Source: Paraliobacillus sp044383835 (lineage in GTDB: Bacteria > Bacillota > Bacilli > Bacillales > Amphibacillaceae). From it: 64,000 nucleotides of DNA. Location of the stretch: positions 78,578 to 142,577 of the forward strand of contig NZ_JBISEP010000005.1 of NCBI RefSeq assembly GCF_044383835.1. Reading direction: 5' to 3'. Shown one piece after another: positions 53,060 to 62,492 of the stretch. The notes beneath the pieces are model-generated. The model was not told the DNA's origin. It saw only the letters and a program-made list of their open reading frames with translations, and searched no databases. Position numbers and translations under genes: made by a program. Numbering within the stretch: the stretch's first letter is position 1; every line of letters starts with the position of its first letter.

Positions 53060-53945
53060 CCTAGATAAAATGACAACAGAACAGCAGAATACAAGGACAT
53101 TAAATCTTGACCAAATGTCTATAATAGAAGCGTTGACAGTTATGAACCAAGAAGATCAGCAGGTTGCCAAAGCAATTGAATCTGCGCTACCAAATATTGA
53201 ACAAGCAGTGAAAGGTATTATTTCATCTTTTGAAAATGAAGGTAGGTTAATTTACGTTGGAGCTGGTACAAGCGGTAGGTTAGGTGTACTTGATGCAGCT
53301 GAATGCCCACCAACATTTGGGACTCCGCATGAGATGGTGGTTGGTCTCATAGCTGGTGGAGAGAAAGCATTTACTAAAGCAGTAGAAGGTGCAGAAGATA
53401 ATATGTCTTTGGCTGAGCAAGATCTTAAAGATTTAGAGATAAATGAAAATGACATTGTTGTTGGGTTAGCGGCTAGTGGACGTACGCCGTATGTCATTGG
53501 CGCCTTAAATTATGCGAATGCTATAGGTGCACAAACGGTTGCTATTGCTTGTAATCAAAACTCTCAAATTGGAGAAGTTGCAAATATTCCTATTGAAGTC
53601 GTAACAGGACCAGAAGTTTTATCAGGTTCTACCAGATTAAAAGCTGCGACTGCTCAAAAGTTAATTTTAAATATGCTTTCTACTATTTCTATGGTTGGAA
53701 TTGGCAAAGTATATAAAAATTTAATGGTTGATTTAAAAACTTCCAATCAAAAATTAGAAACAAGAGCATTACGTATTGTGATGGCTGCTACAGATGTAGA
53801 TATAGAGACAGCAGAGCTCAAATTAAAGGAGAGTGATGGGAATGTGAAGTTGGCGATTACCATGATTCTATTGGGATGTAATGCAGCAACGGCTAAAGCA
53901 AGTCTTACGAGGGCAAATGGACATATCAGAAAGACATTACAATAA
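53052..53945 (+). CDS. murQ: N-acetylmuramic acid 6-phosphate etherase
   Basis: Cleaves the lactyl ether of MurNAc-6-P to give GlcNAc-6-P and lactate. 297 residues with a SIS fold: IYVGAGTSGRLGVLDAAECPPTFG, and GPEVLSGSTRLKAATAQKL, both typical. The C-terminal UBA-like tail is present. Second gene of the muramic acid recovery operon. Confidence 0.96.
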   Translation: MINLDKMTTEQQNTRTLNLDQMSIIEALTVMNQEDQQVAKAIESALPNIEQAVKGIISSFENEGRLIYVGAGTSGRLGVLDAAECPPTFGTPHEMVVGLIAGGEKAFTKAVEGAEDNMSLAEQDLKDLEINENDIVVGLAASGRTPYVIGALNYANAIGAQTVAIACNQNSQIGEVANIPIEVVTGPEVLSGSTRLKAATAQKLILNMLSTISMVGIGKVYKNLMVDLKTSNQKLETRALRIVMAATDVDIETAELKLKESDGNVKLAITMILLGCNAATAKASLTRANGHIRKTLQ

Positions 53946-53966
53946 AAAGATAGGAGAGTGGATATT

Positions 53967-55415
53967 ATGTCAAAACAAAATGAACAATTAATTGATGAAA
54001 TTGTTAAACGAGTTGGAGAAGAAGGGAATATTCAAGCAGCAACGAATTGTATGACACGTTTACGAATTCGTGTGCGAGATGAGAAAAAGGTGAATATTGA
54101 AAGTTTAAAGCAATTAGATGGTGTGATGGGTGTTGTTGAAGCTGAAACCATTCAAATTGTTGTAGGTCCTGGAAAAGCTAAAAAGCTAGCTGATTTGTTG
54201 CTGGAACGATATAACATATCTGAGGATCAAGCGCCAATGAGTGATGGAGATCAAAAAGTAACAGGTAATTGGCAGGAAAATAAGGAATCTATAAAACAAA
54301 AACAGAAAAAAGGAAAACTAAAAGCTGCACTCGAAACAATTTCTGGAATTTTTATTCCGATGATTCCTGCTATTATAGCAGCTGGTATTTTTAATGGCTT
54401 TAGTGGATTGATTGGCACATTACAAGGAGAAGGAACGCTAACAGGAGAATTTTGGGAAGCAACACGATTACTATTTTCTCTAATTGGAACAGGTTTCTTA
54501 GGTTATTTTGCAATTTTCACTGGGATAAATGCAGCGAAACGATTTGGCGCAACGGAGGCATTAGGTGGAATGGTTGGGGCAATTTCAATCGCTTCCCCAC
54601 TTATCGAGCTTTCTAGTCTTTTTGGCCTTTATGATGCAGAACAACCACTAAATTCCATTTTAACCACAGGAAAAGGTGGTATCATCGGTGTTATATTTGG
54701 TGTGTTCATTTTAGCGAAGATAGAAAAAGCGCTACGCAAACGGATACCAGATGTACTAGATCTAATTGTTACTCCAGTTTTAACACTTCTTATCACAGTC
54801 GCTTTATTCGTATTTGTCATTATGCCTGTATCAGGTATCTTCTCTGATTGGCTTGTAAGTGGATTAAGTGTAATTATCGGTTCTGATAATACGATAGTAA
54901 GTATCATTTCTGGATATATTTTAGCAGCAGCTTTCTTGCCAATGGTGTTACTCGGTCTTCATCATGGATTAATTCCAATTTATGCAATCCAATTAGAAGT
55001 ACTAGGCGGCGTTTCATTATTTCCAGTTTTGGCAATGGCAGGCGCAGGTCAGGTCGGTGCTTCGATCGCAATTTATCTTATTAGTAAAAAAGTTGGTAAT
55101 CAACGTATGAAGCAAGTAGTCGCAGGTGCGTTACCAGCTGGAATTCTAGGGATTGGTGAACCTTTAATTTACGGGGTTACATTACCATTAGGAAAACCGT
55201 TTATTACTGCAGGACTAGGTGCAGGTTTTGGAGGAGCGTATGTAATGATGGCGCAAGTAATGGCAAATGCTTGGGGGCCTTCAGGACTTGTTGCTGTTCC
55301 TCTAATGCAGGCGGATAAAATGATTCATTACGTTATAGGTATTTTTATTTCTTATATTGGTGGTTTTATTATTACACGATTATTTATCAAAGGTGAGGAT
55401 GTAGCGAATGCTTAA
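53967..55415 (+). CDS. murP: PTS N-acetylmuramic acid EIIBC component
   Basis: Imports and phosphorylates MurNAc. 482 residues: EIIB domain (about 1-75) with phospho-cysteine C28 (AATNCMTRLRIRV), a basic linker, and an EIIC domain with about ten helices (from about 115). No EIIA domain is fused, so phosphate must come from a EIIA encoded elsewhere, as in E. coli MurP. ATG 53967 follows AGGAGAG. Overlaps mupG by 8 bases. Confidence 0.93.
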   Translation: MSKQNEQLIDEIVKRVGEEGNIQAATNCMTRLRIRVRDEKKVNIESLKQLDGVMGVVEAETIQIVVGPGKAKKLADLLLERYNISEDQAPMSDGDQKVTGNWQENKESIKQKQKKGKLKAALETISGIFIPMIPAIIAAGIFNGFSGLIGTLQGEGTLTGEFWEATRLLFSLIGTGFLGYFAIFTGINAAKRFGATEALGGMVGAISIASPLIELSSLFGLYDAEQPLNSILTTGKGGIIGVIFGVFILAKIEKALRKRIPDVLDLIVTPVLTLLITVALFVFVIMPVSGIFSDWLVSGLSVIIGSDNTIVSIISGYILAAAFLPMVLLGLHHGLIPIYAIQLEVLGGVSLFPVLAMAGAGQVGASIAIYLISKKVGNQRMKQVVAGALPAGILGIGEPLIYGVTLPLGKPFITAGLGAGFGGAYVMMAQVMANAWGPSGLVAVPLMQADKMIHYVIGIFISYIGGFIITRLFIKGEDVANA

Positions 55416-56451
55416 ACCGCTCGGGTTCTCAGTGTATGTATCAACTTTTGAAAAACAAATACCAATGTTGAAGGAGGTAAAAGGTACAAACAGTTATGTC
55501 TTTACTTCATTTCACATTGAAGAAGAGGTTGATACAAACTATGTATCAAAGGCAAGAGAAATGTGTTTGTGGTTACATCAACATGATTTTCAGATTATAG
55601 CAGATGTGTCGCCAAAAACATTAAGGATATTTGGTGTTGCGGATGTTTTAAGTCTGATGAAAGAGCTATATGTTTCTGTTTTACGACTTGATTATGGCTT
55701 TAGTAAACAAGAGCTTAAGCAGTTTGCGCAAACAACTCCAATAGCATTAAATGCTTCTACGATTGATATAACTGACCCTTATTTAGTAGAGGCTAATGAA
55801 TTATATGCTATGCACAATTTTTATCCTAGGCCTGAAACAGGTTTAGATCTCGACTTATTTCAGTCAATAAATCAAATTGTTTCACAAAAGCAATCTGTAA
55901 ATCTTATTGCTTTTATTCCGGGAGATGCAGCATTGCGCGGCCCTATATATGAGGGCTTACCAACATTAGAAAAACATCGAAATTGTCCACCGTATGTTGC
56001 GTATCTTGATTTAATCAAAAATAGTGTAGTGAATCAAGTATTTATAGGTGATGTGCTACTTTCAAACGAACAGCTGCAAATGATAGAAGCGTATCGAAGC
56101 GGTGAAATAATAACAATCCCAGTTACATTTGAAGAAGAAAACAGTCATCTATACAATCAAGTATTTACAATTAGAATTGATTCTCCAAAAAGTCTCATGC
56201 GATTGCAAGAATCAAGGGAATACGCAAGTCAAGGTGAAATAATTGAACCACATCAATGCTTCGATCGTTTTAGAGGAACCATTACAATAGATAATAAGAG
56301 ATATAAACGTTATTCTGGAGAGATACAAATCATGCGTGAAAATCACATCAGAGATGAACGCGTGAATGTTATCGGCCAAATTGCAGACGCTTATATTCCT
56401 ATTGTAGATTGTATTAAAAATGGTGATAAAATTCGATTTGTTAAGATGTAA
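55408..56451 (+). CDS. mupG: 6-phospho-N-acetylmuramidase (DUF871 family)
   Basis: 347 residues. N-terminal TIM barrel (GFSVYVSTFEKQIP, LRLDYGFSKQEL) and a small C-terminal domain, the DUF871 layout. In Staphylococcus aureus the murQ-linked member, MupG, removes MurNAc-6-P from MurNAc-6-P-GlcNAc brought in by the PTS. Same position here after murP, so uptake of the disaccharide from peptidoglycan is likely. The role is inferred from that precedent. Confidence 0.85.
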   Translation: MLKPLGFSVYVSTFEKQIPMLKEVKGTNSYVFTSFHIEEEVDTNYVSKAREMCLWLHQHDFQIIADVSPKTLRIFGVADVLSLMKELYVSVLRLDYGFSKQELKQFAQTTPIALNASTIDITDPYLVEANELYAMHNFYPRPETGLDLDLFQSINQIVSQKQSVNLIAFIPGDAALRGPIYEGLPTLEKHRNCPPYVAYLDLIKNSVVNQVFIGDVLLSNEQLQMIEAYRSGEIITIPVTFEEENSHLYNQVFTIRIDSPKSLMRLQESREYASQGEIIEPHQCFDRFRGTITIDNKRYKRYSGEIQIMRENHIRDERVNVIGQIADAYIPIVDCIKNGDKIRFVKM

Positions 56452-56492
56452 TAAGCGCTAGTAGTATAAATGGAAGTATATGGTGAATAATG

Positions 56493-56536
56493 AAAACGTA
56501 GACCTAATTAGTAACGATTAGATCTACGTTTTTTCT
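56493..56536 (+). terminator. Terminator of the mur operon
   Basis: AAAACGTAGA with TCTACGTTTT plus inner CTAAT/ATTAG pairing, ending in six T residues. The rest of the gap to 56781 shows nothing else clear. Confidence 0.8.
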
Positions 56537-56781
56537 CGTGAAAAATGGTATGAAAATCTCGATATTCGTATGAACATTAGACTTATTACTCTTTGTTAAG
56601 GGAAAAACCAATCAATTCACTGCTCATAAAAAAGTTTTGATACGTCGATTGTTTTTTAGAAATTAGATATAGTAGATATATTATTTGTTCCTATTGTTCA
56701 AGTTTATTTGGCTATAGGTTGAACACCCCTCCGTTGTAAAATACTGAGCTGATGATAAGATTAATGTAGGAGGCACTTCTA

Positions 56782-57852
56782 ATGAAGAGTATATCAACAA
56801 ACATCAGCCAATTAAGAAAAGCCATGGGTTTAACACAAGAAAAGTTAGCTACTTTGACGGGAGTTAGTACAAGTGCCGTAAGTAAATGGGAATCCGGAAC
56901 ATCTTTTCCAGACATATCGATTTTAAGTCCGTTAGCAAGAGCTTTGAATACCGACTTAAACACTTTACTTAGTTTTAGTAAAGCGTTATCTGATGAGAAG
57001 TATCGAGAAATAACAGCTGAACTAGATAAGCGATTTGTTTCATCTTCCTATGAAGCAACTCAGGAAATTGCAGAAAAGTATATCGTTGAATATCCAAATT
57101 CAGAAAATCTTAAATTATCAATTGCTAGTAAATTAGTTTTATTTGCTAGATATGATGAGCTAAGTGATGAAGACAAAATTAAAATTCGTTTAGAAAACGC
57201 GTTACAATTACTTCAAGCATTAGAACTTAGTTCAAATCCTGAAATTAGAGAACAATCCCTTTTTATTCAAGCACAGGTATATCTAATGTTAGAAGAATTT
57301 TCTAAGACCGAATCATTACTAGAACAAATCTCGACACAACAACTTGATACGTCTCCATTGTATTTAGCGGTATTGCAAGAACAAAATAAAAAGAAAGAAA
57401 TTATTGAATATGGAAGTTTTCAGCTATTCGAAACAGTTAATAAAGTCTGTTTCTTACTAGACTTCATGGGGAAATCGTTAAAAGAAAGTAATCAAACTAG
57501 AGCATTACAATATTATGAGCTATCTCATAAACTTCACAAGATTTTTGAGAATAACCTTGATTACTCTAGCCATGCGATAGCTATGATATATCTCTCTGAC
57601 GGACAATATACAGAGAGTGCAAAATGGTATTATCAATTTGTTAAGCGTTTGATTGATTTCCCTTATGACTTTAGTTCACATTCATTGTTTAGTAATGTTA
57701 AATTGAAACTGGATGCTTCTCTACAAATGGAAACAAGAAAAAAACTTGTAAAATCTACACTTGATAATGAATTTTATCCAGAGCTAGCAAATAACATTGA
57801 GTATAACAATGCTTTAAAACGAATGAAAGACTTTTTGTCTGAAAAATTATAA
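56782..57852 (+). CDS. XRE-family regulator with C-terminal helical repeat domain
   Basis: 356 residues. Residues about 5-62 are a Cro/C1-type helix-turn-helix (ISQLRKAMGLTQEKLATLTG, SAVSKWESGTSFPDISIL); the rest is alpha-helical and looks TPR-like, which suggests peptide or protein sensing as in Rgg/PlcR-type regulators, though the match is only structural. ATG follows GTAGGAGG. It heads the accessory region with the com-like locus, but no target is evident. Confidence 0.82.
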   Translation: MKSISTNISQLRKAMGLTQEKLATLTGVSTSAVSKWESGTSFPDISILSPLARALNTDLNTLLSFSKALSDEKYREITAELDKRFVSSSYEATQEIAEKYIVEYPNSENLKLSIASKLVLFARYDELSDEDKIKIRLENALQLLQALELSSNPEIREQSLFIQAQVYLMLEEFSKTESLLEQISTQQLDTSPLYLAVLQEQNKKKEIIEYGSFQLFETVNKVCFLLDFMGKSLKESNQTRALQYYELSHKLHKIFENNLDYSSHAIAMIYLSDGQYTESAKWYYQFVKRLIDFPYDFSSHSLFSNVKLKLDASLQMETRKKLVKSTLDNEFYPELANNIEYNNALKRMKDFLSEKL

Positions 57853-58691
57853 ATGCTTCTAAGCGTTAACCAAATAAACGATAATAGTTGTAAGGTGTAT
57901 GAAATAGTTCGGTATCTCTTTTAAGTAATAGCTTCCAACAGGCTTTTAGGTGTCAGTATTTTTTAAAATCTTCTCCATTAGATCTCTTAAACCGATACAT
58001 AATGGGCACAAGTGCTTGATTCATCGATCTGGAAACGAGTTTATTTCTGCGGTTCAAGTATCATTCTGTCATACATTTAATAATGTTGGAATAGAAATTA
58101 CACGATTAATTTGAAACATAGAATGAAAAAATGACGTTAGTGAGTTTTTACTCATCAATGTCATTTTCTGTATAACCAAGATTTAAATCTCTTTTTCTGT
58201 TTTCAACTGTTCTAAATCAGAGAGTTGAATATTTTTTTCCATGATCTTTGTTATTTATTTTAATACTTTATCAATTTTTACATTATTTTGTTCTCATTGT
58301 CTATCGATCTCTTCATTATTGTAAGAAAACAACTGCTACCCTTTTTATTCCTTTCCTCCTACTTTAACAAATACTTTATCCATTTCTTTTTACTGATCGA
58401 TATGTATGGAATGTTGCTCCAGTGGAGAAGCAATTCCATTAACCGTTAGTATTTATTTTATCCCTTCAGTTTGAGGATTACCAACTGTAACAGTGTTAAG
58501 GATATAGAGATATTTAAGGGAATTAAAATGATAGAGATTTCTAAAACAACTCCCTCATTTATGCTCCACTTAGTTTAAATAGTAAATATTTAGTGGAGTT
58601 TCAACTAGTTACTAGAATTTTAAAACAATTTTTGGTATTATAGTATATAATTAGACATTTCGACATATGTATTATAGTATCATTTTAAAAT
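57853..58691. other. AT-rich gap without an intact gene
   Basis: No open frame with a ribosome-binding site. A terminator-like stem (TGAGT/ACTCA flanked by ATGAC/GTCAT) lies at about 58128-58168. Short fragments on the minus strand look like ends of coding sequence but match nothing I recognise. Confidence 0.5.
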
Positions 58692-58808
58692 CGGCTTGGC
58701 GGAACAATTTTTGCAGCTATAATTGCTGGTACTGTAGCGCTTAGTTCTATAACAGCTTTTCGTATTTTGAACTATTTTTCTCGATTTGGATGGAGAGCTA
58801 CAACATAG
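58692..58808 (+). pseudogene. Remnant of a small hydrophobic peptide gene
   Basis: A 38-codon frame, closed upstream by a TAA at 58686-58688, reads RLGGTIFAAIIAGTVALSS followed by an aromatic, basic C terminus (FRILNYFSRFGWRATT). It has no start codon or ribosome-binding site in frame, so the 5' part is lost or shifted. The glycine/alanine-rich hydrophobic core and basic tail are bacteriocin-like, but no family is recognised. A terminator follows at once, which supports a former gene. Confidence 0.45.
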
Positions 58809-58828
58809 TACTAAGACTATAATCTTTG

Positions 58829-58862
58829 AAGTTGAAAGGGGGATAAAATTCCCTTTCAACTT
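58829..58862 (+). terminator. Terminator after the small peptide remnant
   Basis: AAGTTGAAAGGG (58829-58840) and CCCTTTCAACTT (58851-58862), perfect 12-bp stem, followed by TATT. Confidence 0.7.
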
Positions 58863-58881
58863 ATTATGGTGGGGGAAGTAA

Positions 58882-59381
58882 ATGGAGTTATGGACTCAAT
58901 TAAAGTCATGGATATATTGGAAAGCTAAGGTTAGATGGATTCAAATGTGGAGTAATTTTAAGCTATTAGGTATCTTGCTTGTTTTTCCAACATCTTTTTT
59001 CTATTTGGCTATAGAATTTTTGGGGGATGTTTGTTATATGCTTTAATTTCTCTAACGGTTACTATAATGCGGTATTATGTAATAAAGATAAGCAATTGTT
59101 TAAAGGGTAAAGGTATAATTTCAAACTTCTTAATTCCGGTTGTTTTAATTACAATTGTTTACGTAGGGACATCAATCATTTCACCATGGATTGTCAAATT
59201 CCCAGGAGAACCAAAAGGTGAAGAATTGCTAATGATAGATCAGTATCTTGGGTGGATTATTCTTGGTGGAGAAATTATATGGGATGAAGTTCAGAATTAT
59301 TTATGGTTTTTTGATCAACTGATCTATTTACAATACGCTTTAGGAAGAATACTAACCTTTGGACCTGATTTCAGTTGTTGA
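58882..59381 (+). pseudogene. Frameshifted membrane protein of unknown family
   Basis: ATG 58882 follows GGGGGAAG and reads an N-terminal segment with a hydrophobic stretch (LLGILLVFPTSFFYLAIEF) but stops at 59046. In another frame the sequence continues from about 59028 as LLYALISLTVTIMRYY and further helices to a stop at 59381. The break falls in a TTTTTGGGGG run (59016-59025); one missing base explains it. Restored, it would be about 165 residues with about three helices. Its place after a peptide remnant might fit immunity or export, but that is speculation. Sequencing error in the homopolymer is possible. Confidence 0.55.
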
Positions 59382-59538
59382 TGACCTTAGTAAACTATAC
59401 AATTTTGATTATCTGCTTGTCATACACTTGTTTGATAGGTATTAGAAGAAAGGACAATACAACCACCATGAAATGCAGTAAGGAAGATTCATTAATTTTT
59501 AACTTATTTTATAAAGTATTAAAGCTAATACCAAATGA

Positions 59539-59927
59539 CCATCTTGTTTAATAGGTTCTGTTTTAGCAGATGAAGATTATCCAATTGCTGTAGAGACTTA
59601 TACTAAATATATGGGAATGGTTAGGGAAATCAATAACGTTTTAGCAGATCTTAAAGAATGGAAGGAAAAGAATGACTTAATAAATTGTAAATTCACACTC
59701 CCTATCAGTTACTTATTGAATAATAAAGATGAAGAACTCGATTTTGTGCATGAGCATTACGCTGAACATATTGAAAGAAGTGAAATATTAAAAAAATTGT
59801 TGAAACAGGCGCTATAATGTATACAGAATTAATTAAAAAATTATACCAAAATAAAATAATAAATGAACTAAAAAAACTTAATTTTAATCAATACCATATT
59901 AATTTGCTATCCAAATATATTTATTAA
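59539..59927 (+). pseudogene. 3' remnant of comQ (isoprenyl transferase for ComX)
   Basis: Open frame from 59539 to 59817 reads EINNVLADLKEW, KNDLINCKFTLPISYLLNN, like the second half of ComQ, where the polyprenyl-synthase second Asp motif, KNDL and TLP..YLL occur in that order. After a stop at 59815 the reading continues in another frame (from 59817) as MYTELIKKLYQNKIINEL, matching the YTEL...L...K end of ComQ. The first half with the aspartate-rich motif is absent. Position just before the comX remnant and comP confirms the call. Non-functional. Confidence 0.72.
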
Positions 59928-59954
59928 CTAATAAATTTCAGGAGGAAAATAAAA

Positions 59955-60103
59955 ATGCAAAATATGGTTCGTTTTTTGATACCTAACGCTGATGTGTTGG
60001 GATAAGTAAAAGAAGAGAAAGTAAGTCTAATTGGGGTTGGGAAGCGATTTTGAATGTATTTTTTAACCAGAAAGACAAGCAGAATACTTTTTATTGGCAA
60101 TAA
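59955..60103 (+). pseudogene. Decayed comX (quorum-sensing pheromone precursor)
   Basis: ATG 59955 has GGAGGAA upstream. It reads MQNMVRFLIPNADVLG, then a TAA at 60003, and the same frame goes on as VKEEKVSLIGVG, the ComX core pattern (M-Q-x-x-V...VL...VK...SLIGV). After a frameshift another frame gives NVFFNQKDKQNTFYWQ to a stop at 60103, with the C-terminal tryptophan two residues before the end as in ComX, the isoprenylated residue. So a nonsense codon and a frameshift inactivate it. Lies between the comQ remnant and comP. Confidence 0.72.
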
Positions 60104-60146
60104 TAGTATGAATATAAAATATTAATTCATCTTTCAAGGAGTTAAA

Positions 60147-62492
60147 ATGAAAAAGTCTAAAAAAACGAACCTATTTAGCTTGCTTCCAATACTATTCACA
60201 TTTGGTGTAGTGTACTATTTTGTTGTGATGGTTATAGAGTTTCCGTTGATAGGCATGGAGGTGGAAAAAGAAAACAATCATTGGGTGGTAACGAAAGTAC
60301 GTGAAAACAGCTGGGCGTCCACCCAATCGATAGAAAAAGGGGATATATTGGAATTTGTTGATGGTAAAAAACCAGAACAACATTCTACCGTAGTTTTTTT
60401 TGACAGGGTAGAGAAGACAAAAACGATAACTATACGAGATAAAAATGAAGCCGTTCAAACACTTTTTACCTCGTATAGTTATTTGAATGCACAGCAAGTA
60501 GTGTATTCTATCTTACCGTTTTTATTTATCCTTATGACTATAGTATTAAGTATGTTTCTATACCGAAATAAAGAAAAAGACAAATTGTCAATCATTCTAA
60601 TCTATTTTTTATTGTCCTTAGGAATTAGTTATCTGAGTTCGTCTGGGTCTACACGCGGTGATATTATTGGAACAATATTGAATACCATTACATTACCAGG
60701 TTCTCTAATTTTATTTATTCATTTTATTAAAGGTTATTTATTATTAAATTTTAATGTCACGTTTATAAAAAATAGATCAATCGTAACCATATATATAACC
60801 TATTTTATTATTTTAGCACTGATGATTGGTAATCTTTTATTTTATAATTTTAATGTTAATTTTGTGACCATCCAATTACTTTTTCTTCTATCCTTAATCG
60901 GTCATTTATTTTTTCATCTGATACAATTTTATTTTACATACAAAAACACTGAAAAAAGTAATGTTTTAAAAATTCTTTGGGTTGCTTTATTTTTGGGCTT
61001 TAGTCCTTTCATCAGTTTATATACAATTCCTAAAATTTTCTTTAAAAACGAGCTAGTTCCAGCTAAAATTGCGTCTATTTTCTTAATTATCATTCCCATA
61101 ACATTTATTTATTTATATCAAGCAGAGAAGTTATTTGATATTGAGTTTTTATTGAATAAGTTACGATACTATGCTTTACTATCATTCCCGTTTTCTATTA
61201 TCAGCCTGTTATGTTTATGTCTAATTCTTAATATTGACCTTTTATCTGGTTTAGCTATGATTATTTTATTTCTTATATTTACAGGTACCATCCTACTCTT
61301 ATATATCAAAGAATATCTAGACTATAAAATGAAACATCATTTATTGGCTCCAAAAAACAAATTTGAAACGAGTTTATATACTTTCTTTCAAAAGGCAAAA
61401 CATGAAACAAAAGTAGATAGTTTAATTTCTAGCCTCAAAAATGAAATCAGAAATATACTGATGGTAAAAAAAGTTCTATATATTGAAGTAGTTACGGATG
61501 TTAATAAAAAAAAATGGTCTATTGAGCACCGAAATAATTATCCGATGTCTCTTGTAGAATATGTAGAAAGTATGAGGTGGGATAATTATCAAGCTGGCTC
61601 TTTAATAGAAATGGTAGACGGTTTTGGAATAGTTATTAGTGAAAATTCCAATAATAAACGCATAATATTTTTTGGTATGAAGAAATCTAAAGCAAATTTA
61701 AATATTCAAGAAAAAATATGGATTGAAACATTAGTCTATTTTTCAAGTATTCTACTTGAGAATTTTCGGTTAATTGAGCGCTTAGTTGAGAAGATTGAGG
61801 ATTATAAGAACGAATTGGAAATAGAAAGTTCGAATTATCCTCCTTGGCTATCTAGATTAATGTTCTTTTTATCTGAAAAGGAAAGAAAAAATTTATCAAT
61901 TGATTTACATGATACAGTACTTCAAGAACAATTACAGATTTTAAGAGATTTTGAAGCTTTAAATAATAGAGTTACAGATACTGCTATAAAAAACGATATA
62001 TGCAATCTCAGAGAAAAAATTATCGATAATATTCATTTAATTAGAGAAACTTGTCATGACCTTCGACCTCCTTTTTTAAATGAACTAGGCATTATTGAAT
62101 CCATTAAAAATTTAATTGATCAGACAAATTTACGAGCGAATTTTGTATTGAAATCTGAGCTTGATTACTCCATTCAACTATTTAATAAAGAATATGAGCT
62201 AATGTTATATCGTGTAGTACAAGAGCTTTTAAACAATGCAGTGAAGCATTCCTTAGCTTCTGAAGTTTCTTTATCCCTTCAAGAAAATAATCAGGTATTA
62301 ACAATGAAGTATACTGATAATGGTCAAGGATTTGATAGGGAAAAGCTAAAACATTCTTTTGATACAATGGGCATTTTGGGTATTAGAGAAAGAATAAAAA
62401 GCATAGATGGAAGAGTGGATATTAGCTCTGCTCTAGGAAAAGGAACACAGGTGATAATTAAAATTAACACAGGAGATGTTGGCTATGATTAA
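60147..62492 (+). CDS. comP: ComP-like sensor histidine kinase
   Basis: 781 residues, near the 769 of B. subtilis ComP. N-terminal helix, a PDZ-like extracytoplasmic loop (about 35-105), about eight further helices (to about 410), a cytoplasmic linker, then a HisKA_3 domain with phospho-His H588 (SIDLHDTVLQEQLQIL) and an HATPase domain (VVQELLNNAVKHS, DNGQGFD, GTQV). MFDIEFLL-type motif (KLFDIEFLLNKLRYYALL) is shared with ComP. Intact from a good ribosome-binding site (AAGGAG) to the stop, which overlaps comA. In Bacillus ComP senses ComX; here comX and comQ are broken. Confidence 0.88.
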   Translation: MKKSKKTNLFSLLPILFTFGVVYYFVVMVIEFPLIGMEVEKENNHWVVTKVRENSWASTQSIEKGDILEFVDGKKPEQHSTVVFFDRVEKTKTITIRDKNEAVQTLFTSYSYLNAQQVVYSILPFLFILMTIVLSMFLYRNKEKDKLSIILIYFLLSLGISYLSSSGSTRGDIIGTILNTITLPGSLILFIHFIKGYLLLNFNVTFIKNRSIVTIYITYFIILALMIGNLLFYNFNVNFVTIQLLFLLSLIGHLFFHLIQFYFTYKNTEKSNVLKILWVALFLGFSPFISLYTIPKIFFKNELVPAKIASIFLIIIPITFIYLYQAEKLFDIEFLLNKLRYYALLSFPFSIISLLCLCLILNIDLLSGLAMIILFLIFTGTILLLYIKEYLDYKMKHHLLAPKNKFETSLYTFFQKAKHETKVDSLISSLKNEIRNILMVKKVLYIEVVTDVNKKKWSIEHRNNYPMSLVEYVESMRWDNYQAGSLIEMVDGFGIVISENSNNKRIIFFGMKKSKANLNIQEKIWIETLVYFSSILLENFRLIERLVEKIEDYKNELEIESSNYPPWLSRLMFFLSEKERKNLSIDLHDTVLQEQLQILRDFEALNNRVTDTAIKNDICNLREKIIDNIHLIRETCHDLRPPFLNELGIIESIKNLIDQTNLRANFVLKSELDYSIQLFNKEYELMLYRVVQELLNNAVKHSLASEVSLSLQENNQVLTMKYTDNGQGFDREKLKHSFDTMGILGIRERIKSIDGRVDISSALGKGTQVIIKINTGDVGYD

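Noticed and set aside
58692..58808. Intact leaderless or circular bacteriocin gene
   Set aside because: Hydrophobic, glycine-rich and ends with a terminator, but there is no start codon or ribosome-binding site in frame and a stop lies two codons upstream; kept as a remnant only.
59468..59551. 27-codon ORF just before the comQ remnant as part of comQ
   Set aside because: It starts with ATG and is open, but its sequence (KEDSLIFNLFYKVLKL) shows no aspartate-rich motif or clear ComQ match; left unassigned.
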